Assembly (NCBI GenBank): GCA_030748735.1
Contig: JASMLK010000144.1
Location: 62,001 to 126,000, forward strand
DNA: 64,000 nucleotides
Source of the DNA: Myxococcota bacterium
GTDB lineage: Bacteria > Myxococcota_A > UBA9160 > UBA4427
Direction: 5' to 3'
The translations under genes were made by a program, and so were the position numbers. Below, in pieces: positions 19,841 to 30,466 of the stretch; the stretch's first letter is position 1, and each line of letters opens with the position of its first letter. The notes beneath the pieces are model-generated. The model was not told the DNA's origin. It worked only from the letters and a program-made list of their open reading frames with translations, and made no database searches.

Positions 19841-20979
19841 GGGGAAGCGGGTTCCGGTGTGCCGGCTGCTGCGAGGTGAGCGGGTGCGAAGGGTTCGTCC
19901 CGCCGTTGGGTCCGTACGACGAGGCCGTCGACCAGGCGCGCCTGCCCGCTGGCCACCACCCATTCACCGGCTTCGATCCCCGAGCGTATCTCCACGGCGC
20001 CGGGTCGGTGTTCGCCGGTCTCTACTTCGCGTTTCTCGACGCGCCCGTCATCGTCCACCATGAAGACCATCGGCCCGAGTGCACGCTGCATCACCGACTG
20101 TTCGGGGACCATGACGATGCCCGAACGCCGTGCAACGCCGAGGTCGACGAGTGCGAAAAGGCCGGGTCGAAGTTCGCCGGCCGGGTTGGGGAGCCGGGCC
20201 TCGACGCGCAACGTGCGGGTGCGCGCGTCGATGGTTGGAGACACCATGCTGACGCGGGCTTCGAAGACGCGTTCGGGTTGCGGTGCTACGCGCACGGCCA
20301 CCGGTTGCCCGAGGGCGACGCGACCCGAGTCGCGCTCGGGTAGATGGAATTGGACTTCGACGGGATCCATCGCGACCAGCTCGTAGAGCGAATGCCCGGG
20401 CGTCACGAATTCGCCTCGGCTCACGGTGCGGCGCGCGATCAGTCCCGCGAACGGGGCGCGGACTTCGGCGTCGCGCAGGGCGCGTTCGGCTACGCCGAGC
20501 TGCGCTTCGACCGCGCGAAGCCGAGAGCGCGCCGATTCCAGGGTGGTGTTCGCAGCGTCGAGCAGCGCCTCGGACGTGGCGCCGCGTTCGTGCAGCTGCG
20601 CGATGCGCCGCTGCTCGCGTCTCGCTTCGTTGACCGACGCGGTGGCTTCGGAAAGTTGAGCGCGCGCGTTGGCGAGTTCGAGTTCGCGCTTTTCCGGGTC
20701 GATGCGGAGCAGGACTTCGTCCGCCTCGACCGCGTCGCTTTCGTCGCGCAGTACCTCGGTGACGCGTCCACCGATTTCGGCGGCGATCGTGGCGCGTTCG
20801 ACCGCGCGCAGCTCCCCGGTCGACTCGATCCGCTCTTCGAGGTCGAAGGCCCCGACGCGCACGAGCTCGACGAGCGGGGCGGGCGGCTCCGGGGGCGTTT
20901 CCTGTGAACAGGCGGCAAGCGTGCAGCAGAGGGCGATCAGGCAGGATCGCCAGTAGCGGGGTTTCGGGTGCGGATGCAT
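19837..20979 (-). CDS. RND efflux membrane-fusion lipoprotein (adaptor)
   Basis: This 380-residue periplasmic adaptor pairs with the RND pump downstream. The N-terminus carries a lipoprotein signal ending LCCTLAAC, so the mature protein is probably lipidated. It continues with a barrel-sandwich domain (ERATIAAEIGGRVTEVLRDE), a helical hairpin (about 60 residues rich in Glu/Arg/Ala) and beta-barrel and membrane-proximal domains. ATG 20979 is chosen because the signal peptide follows directly; upstream codons to 21210 are not signal-like. The start lies in the region divergent from the P450 remnant. Confidence 0.9.
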
Positions 20980-21185
20980 GTGGGAGTGTGTCCGTGGCGG
21001 CGCCGGAACCGGGCGCGGTTCGCGCTGCCAGGGTGGGCTCCCAATCGTAGCGGAATTCCGGCCCGGCGAGATCCGCCTCGGGGTCCTCAGCCATGAACCG
21101 AGATCCGTTCCATCTATGCTGTGTTCCCAGCGAGGTCGGGCTGGCCACGCACCGCCCGCTACGGCGGTCGGAGAGGAGATTCCAG

Positions 21186-21500
21186 GTGAGCGCGACATCC
21201 ACAGAGGCACGTCCGGCGGAAATGTCCGAGTTCCGATCCCCCGAGCAGGAAAGGGCGGAGCAGGGAGCTGACATCCGCCCTGTCGAAGAGTTCACCCTCG
21301 AAGAGATCAACCCCTTCAACGCGCATCTGTTCAGTCAACATCGTTGGGGCGAGTACTTCGAACGCTTGCGACGGGAAGCCCCCGTCCACTTCAACGAGAT
21401 CCAGACCGCCGGGCGGTACTGGTCGGTGACGAAGTACGACGACATCAAGGAAGTCAGTCCCGACTGTCGCGACACCGATGGGTATGGCGATCACACCTGA
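21186..21500 (+). pseudogene. Cytochrome P450 5' remnant
   Basis: Only about 104 codons remain. After a GAGAGGAG ribosome site and a GTG start the product reads like the N-terminus of a bacterial P450: FTLEEINPFNAHLFSQHRWG, then REAPVHFNEI and GRYWSVTKYDDIKEV. The rest of the roughly 400-residue enzyme, including the ExxR and haem-Cys motifs, is missing. The frame ends in an unrelated tail (DCRDTDGYGDHT) that runs into the 3' end of the convergent WS/DGAT gene, overlapping it by 10 bp. A deletion has fused the two. Confidence 0.75.
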
Positions 21501-22882
21501 TCGGTCGCCTGCCCGAATGCCAGGACCTCCTCGAGCGCATCGCGCAGGCAGCGTTCGAACAGCGGCAGGTCCGTGACGGCCGCCGGGTCGATGTTGAACG
21601 ACACGGCGCACTGACCGCAGTAGGAGAGCATCGTCGCCATCACGGCGATGCCGGGGACCGGACCGATTCCGATCTGCTTCAGGACGCGTGCGCCGGCGAT
21701 GTAGATCGGCACGGGATGGGCGGGAACGTTGCTCGCCTGGAGGTCGGGAGCGGGGATCGATTCTGCCGTGCGCGCGGTGACGGCGGTCGGCAGGCCGAGC
21801 ATCAGCGGCGTCAAATGGTCGAAGAAGTCGAGGGCAGCTTCTTCGCGAATCCGCAGCACGTCCTGCCGGATGGCGGACATGCAATCGCGCGGATCCCCGT
21901 CGAGGGGCAGCGCCAGCATGCCGCCGGTGAACTGGTTTCCGCCTTCGTCGTCTTCGGCTCTGCGCGTGCTGATCGGAATGGCGATCGGGATCGCATCGAC
22001 CGGCTGCTCGAGTTCTTCGTGATATCGCCGCATCGCACCTGACAACACCGCGAGATAGGCATCGTTGATCGATGCACCGGCTCCCTTTGCTGCCGCCTTC
22101 ATGTCGGCGAGTGGAAACTCGAGCACGAGGAGTCGACGGGAAGCGCCGCGTTCAGCGAGGAGCGGAGACGGCGGAGCGGTTTCACTCATGACGCGCCGCA
22201 GTGATGCGATGTACTCGCTCACTTGCGACGGCTCGGCCAGCCAACGCCGTGCGCGCCCGAACATCCCCTTCACGCGATCGACGGCCGCGCCCGGCATGTC
22301 GCTGATCGCATTCTGCGCCAGCTGGTCGCCACTCAAGTCGGGTGACTCGGGCGCAGAAGGCATGGGGCGAAGGTCTGCACCTTCTTGATCGTCGAACAGA
22401 ACCATCGAAATCTGCACGCCACCGAGCCCGTCCGCGATGGCGTGACTCGCTTTGAAGAAGAGCGCCGCCTGGCCATCCGCGAGACCTTCATAGAGCGTCG
22501 CGTACCAGAGCGGACGAGAGAGATCGAGCGGCGTCATCAACTCGGGCTCGAGGGCATCGAGGAGCGCGCGAAAACGACCCTCCGCCGAGGTGTCCTCGCT
22601 CGGCGGAACGGCCGCTCGGCGAAGGTGAAAGTCGAGGTCGAACCTGGGATCGACGGCCCAATGCGCGGGACCTACACCACCGGTGGGCTCGACGACGCGC
22701 TGGCGAAAGCGCAGGAATTCTCGCCCCGCTCGCTCGAAGGTGTGTTGAAGATCCGTCCACTTCGGCGCGCTCTCCAGCACATAGATGGCGTAGGTGGTAG
22801 GCCGACGGATGGGGTCGCGCTCGCTTCGGAAGAAGAGCTCGTCCATCGGCGACATCGCTTCGGCGGTCGGTTGCTGTTTCAC
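21491..22882 (-). CDS. Wax ester synthase/diacylglycerol acyltransferase (WS/DGAT)
   Basis: Enzymes of this family esterify acyl-CoA with fatty alcohols or diacylglycerol to make storage lipids. The 463-residue protein begins near SPMDELFFRSERDPIRRPTT and has the catalytic motif as ASHAIADGLGG. The usual HHxxxDG is here SHxxxDG, keeping the catalytic second His. The C-terminal WS/DGAT block (YIAGARVLKQIGIGPVPGIA) is complete. GTG at 22882 follows GAGGAA closely; ATG 22855 is an alternative. It is divergent from the TetR/MMPL genes across a 278-bp region with paired palindromes, so TetR control is likely. Confidence 0.88.
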   Translation of the reverse strand: MKQQPTAEAMSPMDELFFRSERDPIRRPTTYAIYVLESAPKWTDLQHTFERAGREFLRFRQRVVEPTGGVGPAHWAVDPRFDLDFHLRRAAVPPSEDTSAEGRFRALLDALEPELMTPLDLSRPLWYATLYEGLADGQAALFFKASHAIADGLGGVQISMVLFDDQEGADLRPMPSAPESPDLSGDQLAQNAISDMPGAAVDRVKGMFGRARRWLAEPSQVSEYIASLRRVMSETAPPSPLLAERGASRRLLVLEFPLADMKAAAKGAGASINDAYLAVLSGAMRRYHEELEQPVDAIPIAIPISTRRAEDDEGGNQFTGGMLALPLDGDPRDCMSAIRQDVLRIREEAALDFFDHLTPLMLGLPTAVTARTAESIPAPDLQASNVPAHPVPIYIAGARVLKQIGIGPVPGIAVMATMLSYCGQCAVSFNIDPAAVTDLPLFERCLRDALEEVLAFGQATDQV

Positions 22883-23077
22883 GGTTCCTCGATCGGGCTT
22901 AGGGAAAGAGGGTGCCCTGCAAGTGTCTATCGAGCCCTGAAGATACGAAGAAACACCCTGAACTGCCCCTCGCCCGCTCGACGGGCCCCGATCGCCCGTA
23001 GCGCGCGTAGCCCGACGCAGCGCAACGAAACGATGCGGAAAGCGACGTTTCGGCCCCCATGCGTGCCTGCTAAAAAT

Positions 23078-23103
23078 GAACACGTTCAGAAAAGAACATG
23101 TTC
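23078..23103. promoter_or_regulatory. Paired palindromic operator between WS/DGAT and TetR genes
   Basis: GAACACGTTC (23078-23087) and GAACATGTTC (23094-23103) lie in tandem with centres 16 bp apart. The second is a perfect 10-bp palindrome; the first differs from symmetry only at its two central bases. The position between divergent genes, one encoding a TetR regulator, is where TetR-family repressors usually bind as two dimers. The A-rich spacer and flanks stand out from the G+C-rich surroundings and may also hold a promoter. Confidence 0.6.
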
Positions 23104-23160
23104 AGTAGATGGCAGCCGCCCGTTGGTCGGAGGGCCGGGGAAGAGAGGGAGAAAGCCGAA

Positions 23161-23928
23161 GTGGCATCGACGCCGAATCCCGCACGCAAGACGCGCGTCC
23201 ACCCGAAGGTGTCCACCGGGGAAGAGGCCATTTCGGAAGGGCTGCGCGAGCGAAACAAGCGCGAGAAGCTCACGCGCATCAAGCGCGCCGCCCGGCAGCT
23301 CTTCGAAAAGCAGGGGTTCGAAGCCACGACCGCGCGCCAGATCTGCCAGCGAGCGAACATCGGCACCGGAACCCTCTTCCTGTACGCGCGCGACAAGCGC
23401 GACCTGCTCTTTCTGGTCTTCGAAGAAGAGGCGCGTCGGCTCTTCGAAGAGGGCAGTGAGCGTGCGGCGCGATCGTCTTCGCTCGTCGATGGATTGATGT
23501 TGCTCTTCGATGGCTTCATCGATTTCTATGCGCAGAACCCAGAGCTTTCGAAAGTGATTCTGCAGGAGCTCATGTTCCAGCCTCACGACGAAGGGGGGAT
23601 GGGTGGCTTGACAGTGGAGTACCAGGTCGCGGTCGCTGCGCAGGTCGAGCGTGCGCAGCAACGGGGCGAGGTCGATTCGAGCGTGGCACCCGTCGCCGCC
23701 GCGACGGCTTGTTTCGCCCATTACACGCTCTGGTTGGGCTCCTGGTTGGGTGTGCGGATGATCACGCGAGAAGAAGCGCGAAAGGGACTTCGCCAGGCGC
23801 TCGAACTGCAGATGCAGGGGTTGGCTCCGAAGCCTGCCCGCAAAAGGCCGAAGCAGCCCGCGCGCCCGAAGCGCCCGGCCAAGAAGGGCGCGAAGGCGCG
23901 AAGAACCAAGACCCGGAAGAAGTCCTGA
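23161..23928 (+). CDS. TetR-family regulator with basic C-terminal tail
   Basis: This 255-residue repressor has an N-terminal TetR helix-turn-helix: RIKRAARQLFEKQGFEATTA, then RQICQRANIGTGTLFLYARD. A helical ligand-binding domain follows. Unusually, the last about 36 residues are a Lys/Arg/Pro/Ala-rich tail (for example RKRPKQPARPKRPAKKGAKA), which resembles histone-like or AT-hook-like tails and could bind DNA non-specifically. GTG 23161 is preceded by GGGAGAAAG. The gene is divergent from WS/DGAT and 37 bp upstream of the MMPL gene, so it probably controls both through the paired palindromes. The ligand may be an acyl compound, which is inference. Confidence 0.88.
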   Translation: MASTPNPARKTRVHPKVSTGEEAISEGLRERNKREKLTRIKRAARQLFEKQGFEATTARQICQRANIGTGTLFLYARDKRDLLFLVFEEEARRLFEEGSERAARSSSLVDGLMLLFDGFIDFYAQNPELSKVILQELMFQPHDEGGMGGLTVEYQVAVAAQVERAQQRGEVDSSVAPVAAATACFAHYTLWLGSWLGVRMITREEARKGLRQALELQMQGLAPKPARKRPKQPARPKRPAKKGAKARRTKTRKKS

Positions 23929-23965
23929 TCCGTACCGAACTCATGCAGAGCTGTAGAGGAACGAA

Positions 23966-26446
23966 GTGACGAACCACGACGCGAGACCGCACCAGCAGGC
24001 CACCGGGTTGCGCCGCATTCATGAGCACGTCGAAAGGGAATTCGAAGCGTGGGGCCATTGGGTCCATCGCCGTCGAAGACTCGTCATCACCGTGATGTCG
24101 CTGCTCCCGTTGATGTTGGCGTCGCAGATGTCGCAGATCGTTCTCGATGTTTCGAACGAAGCGTTCCTACACGAGCAGGACCCCGTTCGCATCCAGTACG
24201 ACGAGTTTCGCAGGCAGTTCGGGATGGAGAGCATGATCCTCATCGCGATTCGCCCGCCCGAAGTCTTCGCCCCTGGGTTTCTCTCGAAGCTGCGCGCGCT
24301 GCACGAGGCGATGGAAGACGAAGTCCCGAACGTCGACGAAGTGATGAGCCTCATCAACGCGCGCGTCACGCGCGGCGAAGATGACGAGTTGATCGTCGAA
24401 GAGCTCTTCGAAGATTGGCCAGAAACCCCCGAGGCCCTCGCCCGGGTCGAACAACTGGCATCGACCAATCCGTTGTATCGCAACCTGCTGCTGTCGGAAG
24501 ACGGCAGCATGACCGTCCTTTCGGTTCGGCTGTCCGCGTTTTCTGCTCTGGCTGGTGACGACGATTTCACCGCCGGTTTCGAAGGCGACACGGCTGACGT
24601 CGACGGCTCCGCCGCCAGCGTGCCTTTCATGACGCCCGTCGAACTCACACAAGCCGTGAAGGCGACCGAGGCCGTGCTGGCCGAGCATGTCGAGGACGAT
24701 TGGGAGGTCTATTTCACCGGTGACCCGCCCGTTTCGGTGCGAATCGCCGAGGACATGCAGCAGAACATCGGGCTCTTCCTCGTCCTCGGTCTGCTGACGA
24801 TCGCCGTCGTGCTCTACGTCCTCTTCCGCCGCCTTTCTGGCGTGTTGCTCCCGCTGTTGGTCGTCTTCCTTTCGATTCTCTCGACCTTCGGCGCGGTGGG
24901 GATGTCGGGGCTACCGCTCGGCGTTCCCTCGCAGATCTTGCCCTCGTTCCTGCTGGCCGTGGGGGTCGGGTCGGCGCTGCACATCATGGTGATCTTCTAC
25001 CAGGAGTTCGATCGGGGAGCGACACCCGAAGATGCAGTGGCGTTTGCCCTGGGCCACTCCGGCCTCGCGGTTTCGATGGCCAGCGTGACCACCGCGGGCG
25101 GCCTGGCTTCCTTCACGGCCGCCGAATTGGCGCCGGTTTCGGTGTTGGGTTTCTTCGCTCCCTTTGGTGTCTTGATCGGCCTGGTCTTCTGCTTGACGTT
25201 GCTGCCCGCACTGCTGGTTTCGCTGCCATTGCGCAGGCGGGCGGTCGGCGCGGATACGTCAGAAGCGAGTGCGTACGAGCGCGGGCTGGCTCGCGTGGGT
25301 GACTTCTCGGTCGATCACGCGGGACCGGTTGCGATCGTCTGGCTTGCGTTGGTCGTGGTTTCGCTCATCGGAGCGAGTCGGCTGAGCTTCAGCCACGACA
25401 CCCTGCGCTGGTTCCCGGAGGACGATCCGATTCGCACCCACATCGAAGCAGTGGACGCCGAGATGGGCGGCACGATGATGCTCGAAGTCGTGGTCGATAC
25501 CGGTCGCGAGAACGGCCTGCACGAACCCGCCGCACTCGACGCGCTGTCCCGCTTCCATGAACGCGTCGCCAGCTTGACCGGGGCGGGAGGGCTGCACGTC
25601 GGCAAGGCGACGTCTCTACTCGATGTCGTCGAGGAGATCCACGCCGCCTTGAACGCCGACGAACTCGGCCCCGGCGAACGGCCGGCTGCACTGCCCGAAA
25701 CCCGCGAAGCGATTGCGCAGGAACTTCTGCTCTTCGAGTCAGCGGGAAGCGACGATCTCGAGAAGGTCGTCGATTCCCAATTCAGCAGCGCGCGAATCAC
25801 ACTCAAGTTGCCCTACGTCGCGCCCATGAACTACGGGGAGTTCATTCCCGATGTGGAGGCGAGCCTGGACGAGTTCTTCGGCGGAAACGTCGAGGTCTAC
25901 ACCACGGGCTTCATGGCGCTGCTCGCGGCCGCGTTCAAGAGCCTGGGCACCAGCTTGCTCCGAAGCTACGCGCTCGCGCTCGTGATCATCGCGCCCCTCA
26001 TGGTGCTGTTGATCGGGAATCTGCGCGGCGGGGCAGTCAGCATGTTGCCCAACCTGGCCCCCATCATCATGACCCTCGGACTGATGGGTTGGACGGGAAT
26101 CTACCTCGACGCCTTCACCCTGTTGATCGGCAGCATCGCGATCGGTCTCGCCGTCGACGACACGATCCACTTCATGCACAACTTCGAGCGCTACTACGAA
26201 CGCAGCGGTGACGTGCGCGACGCTGTCGCGAAGACGCTGCGCACGACCGGCCAGGCGCTGCTCATGACCTCGATCGTGCTGTCGGCCGGCTTCTTCATCT
26301 ACATGTCCGCCGCCCTGGAGAACTTCTTCTTCTTCGGCCTGCTGACGGGCTTTACCATCCTGGTTGCGTTTCTCGCCGACGTGGTTCTGGCACCCGCGCT
26401 GGTGGCCCTGGCGGCACGCAGGCCGCGAGCCGTCAGCGAAAGCTGA
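23966..26446 (+). CDS. MMPL/hydrophobe RND transporter
   Basis: The 826-residue membrane protein belongs to the hydrophobe/amphiphile RND (MMPL) branch. It has a short cytoplasmic start, TM1 (RLVITVMSLLPLMLA), a large periplasmic domain, five membrane helices, a second periplasmic domain and a second helix set. Typical motifs are GSALHIMVIFYQEFDRG and IGLAVDDTIHFMHNFERYYE. Such proteins move lipids, hopanoids or waxes between membranes. The neighbours (TetR, WS/DGAT) support a lipid or wax role. It begins with GTG after GAGGAACGAA, 37 bp after tetR. Confidence 0.88.
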   Translation: MTNHDARPHQQATGLRRIHEHVEREFEAWGHWVHRRRRLVITVMSLLPLMLASQMSQIVLDVSNEAFLHEQDPVRIQYDEFRRQFGMESMILIAIRPPEVFAPGFLSKLRALHEAMEDEVPNVDEVMSLINARVTRGEDDELIVEELFEDWPETPEALARVEQLASTNPLYRNLLLSEDGSMTVLSVRLSAFSALAGDDDFTAGFEGDTADVDGSAASVPFMTPVELTQAVKATEAVLAEHVEDDWEVYFTGDPPVSVRIAEDMQQNIGLFLVLGLLTIAVVLYVLFRRLSGVLLPLLVVFLSILSTFGAVGMSGLPLGVPSQILPSFLLAVGVGSALHIMVIFYQEFDRGATPEDAVAFALGHSGLAVSMASVTTAGGLASFTAAELAPVSVLGFFAPFGVLIGLVFCLTLLPALLVSLPLRRRAVGADTSEASAYERGLARVGDFSVDHAGPVAIVWLALVVVSLIGASRLSFSHDTLRWFPEDDPIRTHIEAVDAEMGGTMMLEVVVDTGRENGLHEPAALDALSRFHERVASLTGAGGLHVGKATSLLDVVEEIHAALNADELGPGERPAALPETREAIAQELLLFESAGSDDLEKVVDSQFSSARITLKLPYVAPMNYGEFIPDVEASLDEFFGGNVEVYTTGFMALLAAAFKSLGTSLLRSYALALVIIAPLMVLLIGNLRGGAVSMLPNLAPIIMTLGLMGWTGIYLDAFTLLIGSIAIGLAVDDTIHFMHNFERYYERSGDVRDAVAKTLRTTGQALLMTSIVLSAGFFIYMSAALENFFFFGLLTGFTILVAFLADVVLAPALVALAARRPRAVSES

Positions 26447-26580
26447 TCGCTCGTCTTTCGCTCAGGGGCTTGATCCCGGCATGCTGGGGAGTACAAGCCA
26501 ATTGAGCGTGATGAAGCACCGGCTGGGCTTCACGGTGGGAGTCCGTGCGCCGCGCGCGATCAATGCTCGAGGGAGGCACG

Positions 26581-27021
26581 ATGGCCGAAATCAAGAAGAT
26601 CCTCGTACCGTATGACTTCTCGGAAGACTCGCGTGCGGCACTCGAGCTGGCGGCGACTTTCGCGAAGCAGTTCGATGCCCACCTGACGCTGCTGCACTGC
26701 TATCAGAACGCCGTCCCCGATGCTGCGGCGCTCGACCTCGATGCCCCGGATCAGTTCTTTCACGCGCTCAAGAAAGCGGCGAGCGAGAAGCTCGAGGTGG
26801 TCCGGGAGGCCCTTCACGCCGAAGATCTCGTCGTGAGTACGAAGGTGCGGGCCAATGTCCCGTCCGAGGCGATTCGCGAGATTGCGGAGGAGATGCCCGC
26901 CGACCTGATCGTGATGGGGACCCGAGGCATCAGCGGCCTCAAGCACGTGATCGTCGGGAGCGTGGCCGAGCGCACCGTCCGCGGGGCTCCTTGTCCGGTG
27001 GTGACCGTCAAGGCGGATTGA
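26581..27021 (+). CDS. Universal stress protein, single domain
   Basis: The 146-residue protein has one UspA domain: IKKILVPYDFSEDSRAALEL at the start and the ATP-binding loop GTRGISGLKHVIVGSVAERT near the end, followed by CPVVTVK. The intact G-2x-G-9x-G(S/T) pattern suggests nucleotide binding. The ATG at 26581 follows GGGAGGCACG. It follows the MMPL gene by 134 bp and probably has its own promoter. Usp proteins are induced on growth arrest and stress, but the specific role is not evident here. Confidence 0.92.
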   Translation: MAEIKKILVPYDFSEDSRAALELAATFAKQFDAHLTLLHCYQNAVPDAAALDLDAPDQFFHALKKAASEKLEVVREALHAEDLVVSTKVRANVPSEAIREIAEEMPADLIVMGTRGISGLKHVIVGSVAERTVRGAPCPVVTVKAD

Positions 27022-27050
27022 CGAAACCCCGTCGGTATCCCGGCGGATTC

Positions 27051-28049
27051 CTACGTCGCGTGGGCCGCTTCCACGAGGTTGCACATCATGCGGATCGCGT
27101 CGTCGTGAGGAACACGACCACATCCACATGAAGTAGAAACCAGCAAGCGCTCGTCGGGAATGATCTCGCGCAGGGCGGCGATCTGATCCGCCAGTGCCTG
27201 GCGCTCCTGGGGCTTCGCTTTGACGTCCGCGATCCCCGCGATCACCTCCATCGACTCTGGCACTTCCGACAGCAGCCCGCGCTCCTTCCACTGGCCGGTG
27301 TAGGAGCATTCCAGATGCACCCGATCGATCTGGCCTTCGAGCTGCTGGATCAGCGGGATCAGGTTTCGCAGGTGCTGTTCCTGGGTTGCGGGTCGACGTC
27401 CCATGTCGCCAAGGCAGAAGTGAATCGTGCGACGGACTGACGCGACCTTGCGGAACGGATAGACGATCCAGGGAACGAGTTCCTCAGGCTTTCGAGACTC
27501 GACCAGTGCCAGGATGGCTTCGAAGGGTGCGTCGAGCTGGATCTCCTGGGCGCCGGCACTCACCAGGTCGAGCACTTCGTTCTCGACGATGCGCGCGACG
27601 TTCTCCATCTGTGCGGGCAGGGAAGGGTCCGTGGGAAACGAAAGCGTCATCGTCAGCGGTGACGGAACGGCGGCTTTGTCGAGATCAGGTTGGATGGCCT
27701 TTTCCCGGCGATAGGCAAGTGCGTGACCGGTGCCGCGCGGCGCCAGGACGTCTCCCGCGATCCGGTAGTGGCCGATTCCCTCTGAACCCGCGCGATGGTC
27801 GCGCTCACGAACCACTTCGAGGCCGGTCAGGCGCGGCGGGACGTGGTGCACGAAATCGGGAGCAAACATCTCTCCGCCCATGATCTGGTCGAGCCCGCAA
27901 GCCAGTTGCTCGTCCATGGCGATGCGAGCCGCGGCCTGCAGCACGTCGTGCGCTTCGTCGTCGCTCGAAGCGCCCTTGTAGTACCGCGTGAGCCTGGGCT
28001 TCAGCCCAAACGGAATGGGCCAACTACCGACGACGGTGGTGCGAATCAT
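27051..28049 (-). CDS. MetE-like (cobalamin-independent methionine synthase family) methyltransferase
   Basis: The 332-residue protein matches the C-terminal catalytic barrel of MetE only, with no N-terminal half. It begins MIRTTVVGSWPIPFGLKPRL. The zinc-ligand positions appear as His and Cys in TIHFCLGDMG, Glu in VHLECSYTG and Cys in STSCGCGR. Such short MetE homologues use varied methyl donors (for example methylcobamide or small thiol or methoxy compounds) rather than folate. ATG 28049 follows GGAGAGG. It is downstream of groEL past a terminator, so it should be a separate unit. The substrate is uncertain. Confidence 0.82.
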   Translation of the reverse strand: MIRTTVVGSWPIPFGLKPRLTRYYKGASSDDEAHDVLQAAARIAMDEQLACGLDQIMGGEMFAPDFVHHVPPRLTGLEVVRERDHRAGSEGIGHYRIAGDVLAPRGTGHALAYRREKAIQPDLDKAAVPSPLTMTLSFPTDPSLPAQMENVARIVENEVLDLVSAGAQEIQLDAPFEAILALVESRKPEELVPWIVYPFRKVASVRRTIHFCLGDMGRRPATQEQHLRNLIPLIQQLEGQIDRVHLECSYTGQWKERGLLSEVPESMEVIAGIADVKAKPQERQALADQIAALREIIPDERLLVSTSCGCGRVPHDDAIRMMCNLVEAAHAT

Positions 28050-28184
28050 GTCCAACCTCTCCTTGCCAGATAGCCAACGCGCGACGGCACAATGTACGGT
28101 GGAGAGTGTCCCTGTGCTGAGCCTTCTTCCTCGGCGAACACTGTACTGCGCAAGTTGAACGACTCGTCGCCTCAGAATAACGAA

Positions 28185-28216
28185 GAAGGCCCCGGAGCAA
28201 ATGCCCCGGGGCCTTC
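28185..28216 (-). terminator. Intrinsic terminator after groEL
   Basis: An 11-bp perfect stem (GAAGGCCCCGG, 28185-28195, with CCGGGGCCTTC, 28206-28216) encloses a 10-nt loop. It lies 42 bp after the groEL stop. On the minus strand it is followed by TTCGTTATTCT, a moderately T-rich run. It should end groESL transcription. The remaining intergenic sequence to 28049 shows no gene. Confidence 0.75.
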
Positions 28217-28257
28217 CGTGTTCCCTGCAATCCTTCCGCGCCTGAAGCGCGAAGTGA

Positions 28258-29913
<1,656 letters not shown>

Positions 29914-30201
29914 TTACTCGATGATCCCGAGGATGTCGTCCTCGCGAATGATGAGGTGTTCTTCACCGTCGACGTTGACTTCGGTGCCGCCGTACTTGCC
30001 GAACAGCACCTTGTCGCCCTTCTTCACGTCGAGGGGGCGTACGGTGCCGTCTTCGGCGACGCGCCCGTTCCCCACGGCAACGACCTTGCCTTCCTGGGGC
30101 TTCTCTTTGGCGCTGTCGGGAATGATGATCCCGCCTTTCGTCTTTTCTTCCTCGTCGATTCGCTTCACGAGAATGCGATCTTGGAGCGGACGAATCTTCA
30201 T
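29914..30201 (-). CDS. groES: Co-chaperonin GroES (Hsp10)
   Basis: The 95-residue protein caps the GroEL ring. It begins [20 protein letters not shown] and has the mobile loop [15 protein letters not shown] and the conserved [10 protein letters not shown] segment. The ATG at 30201 gives the standard family length; a longer open frame upstream is leader sequence rather than protein. The 5' leader from CIRCE to the start is about 238 nt. It is the first gene of the groESL operon. Confidence 0.98.
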   Translation of the reverse strand: MKIRPLQDRILVKRIDEEEKTKGGIIIPDSAKEKPQEGKVVAVGNGRVAEDGTVRPLDVKKGDKVLFGKYGGTEVNVDGEEHLIIREDDILGIIE

Positions 30202-30439
30202 GAGTCCGTGTTTCCTCTCTACTGGTTTGCGAATGGTTCGCCTTGGGTTGGTAGTTGGAACTTTGATGTGAACTGGTGCTGCTTTGCTCCGGGCCGGCGA
30301 GCGACGAGGTCGTGCGACGGATGGAGCGAAATCTCGGTTCGCTTCTCTTTGCGCGGTGGGCCCGAGTGGCGTCGGCCGCGGGATCGTTGCCTTTGTCGGG
30401 CGGTTCCGGGATCGAGACCCCGGCTCGCGGGCCGGGAGG

Positions 30440-30466
30440 TTGGCACTCGAACCTCCCGAGTGCCAA
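30440..30466 (-). promoter_or_regulatory. CIRCE element (HrcA operator) for groESL
   Basis: The element is a perfect 9-9-9 inverted repeat: TTGGCACTC, a 9-bp spacer, then GAGTGCCAA. The CIRCE consensus TTAGCACTC-N9-GAGTGCTAA is matched at eight of nine positions in each arm, with the two changes compensating each other. It lies 239 bp upstream of groES. The HrcA repressor gene is not in this window. This is direct evidence for HrcA-type heat-shock control in this organism. Confidence 0.93.

Noticed and set aside
19841..19963. N-terminal extension of the RND pump
   Set aside because: It reads through the adaptor gene end; the GTGA overlap and homology place the start at 19840.
23078..23103. 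SOS (LexA) boxes of the GAAC-N4-GTTC type
   Set aside because: The half-sites are separated by two bases, not four. The position points to TetR.
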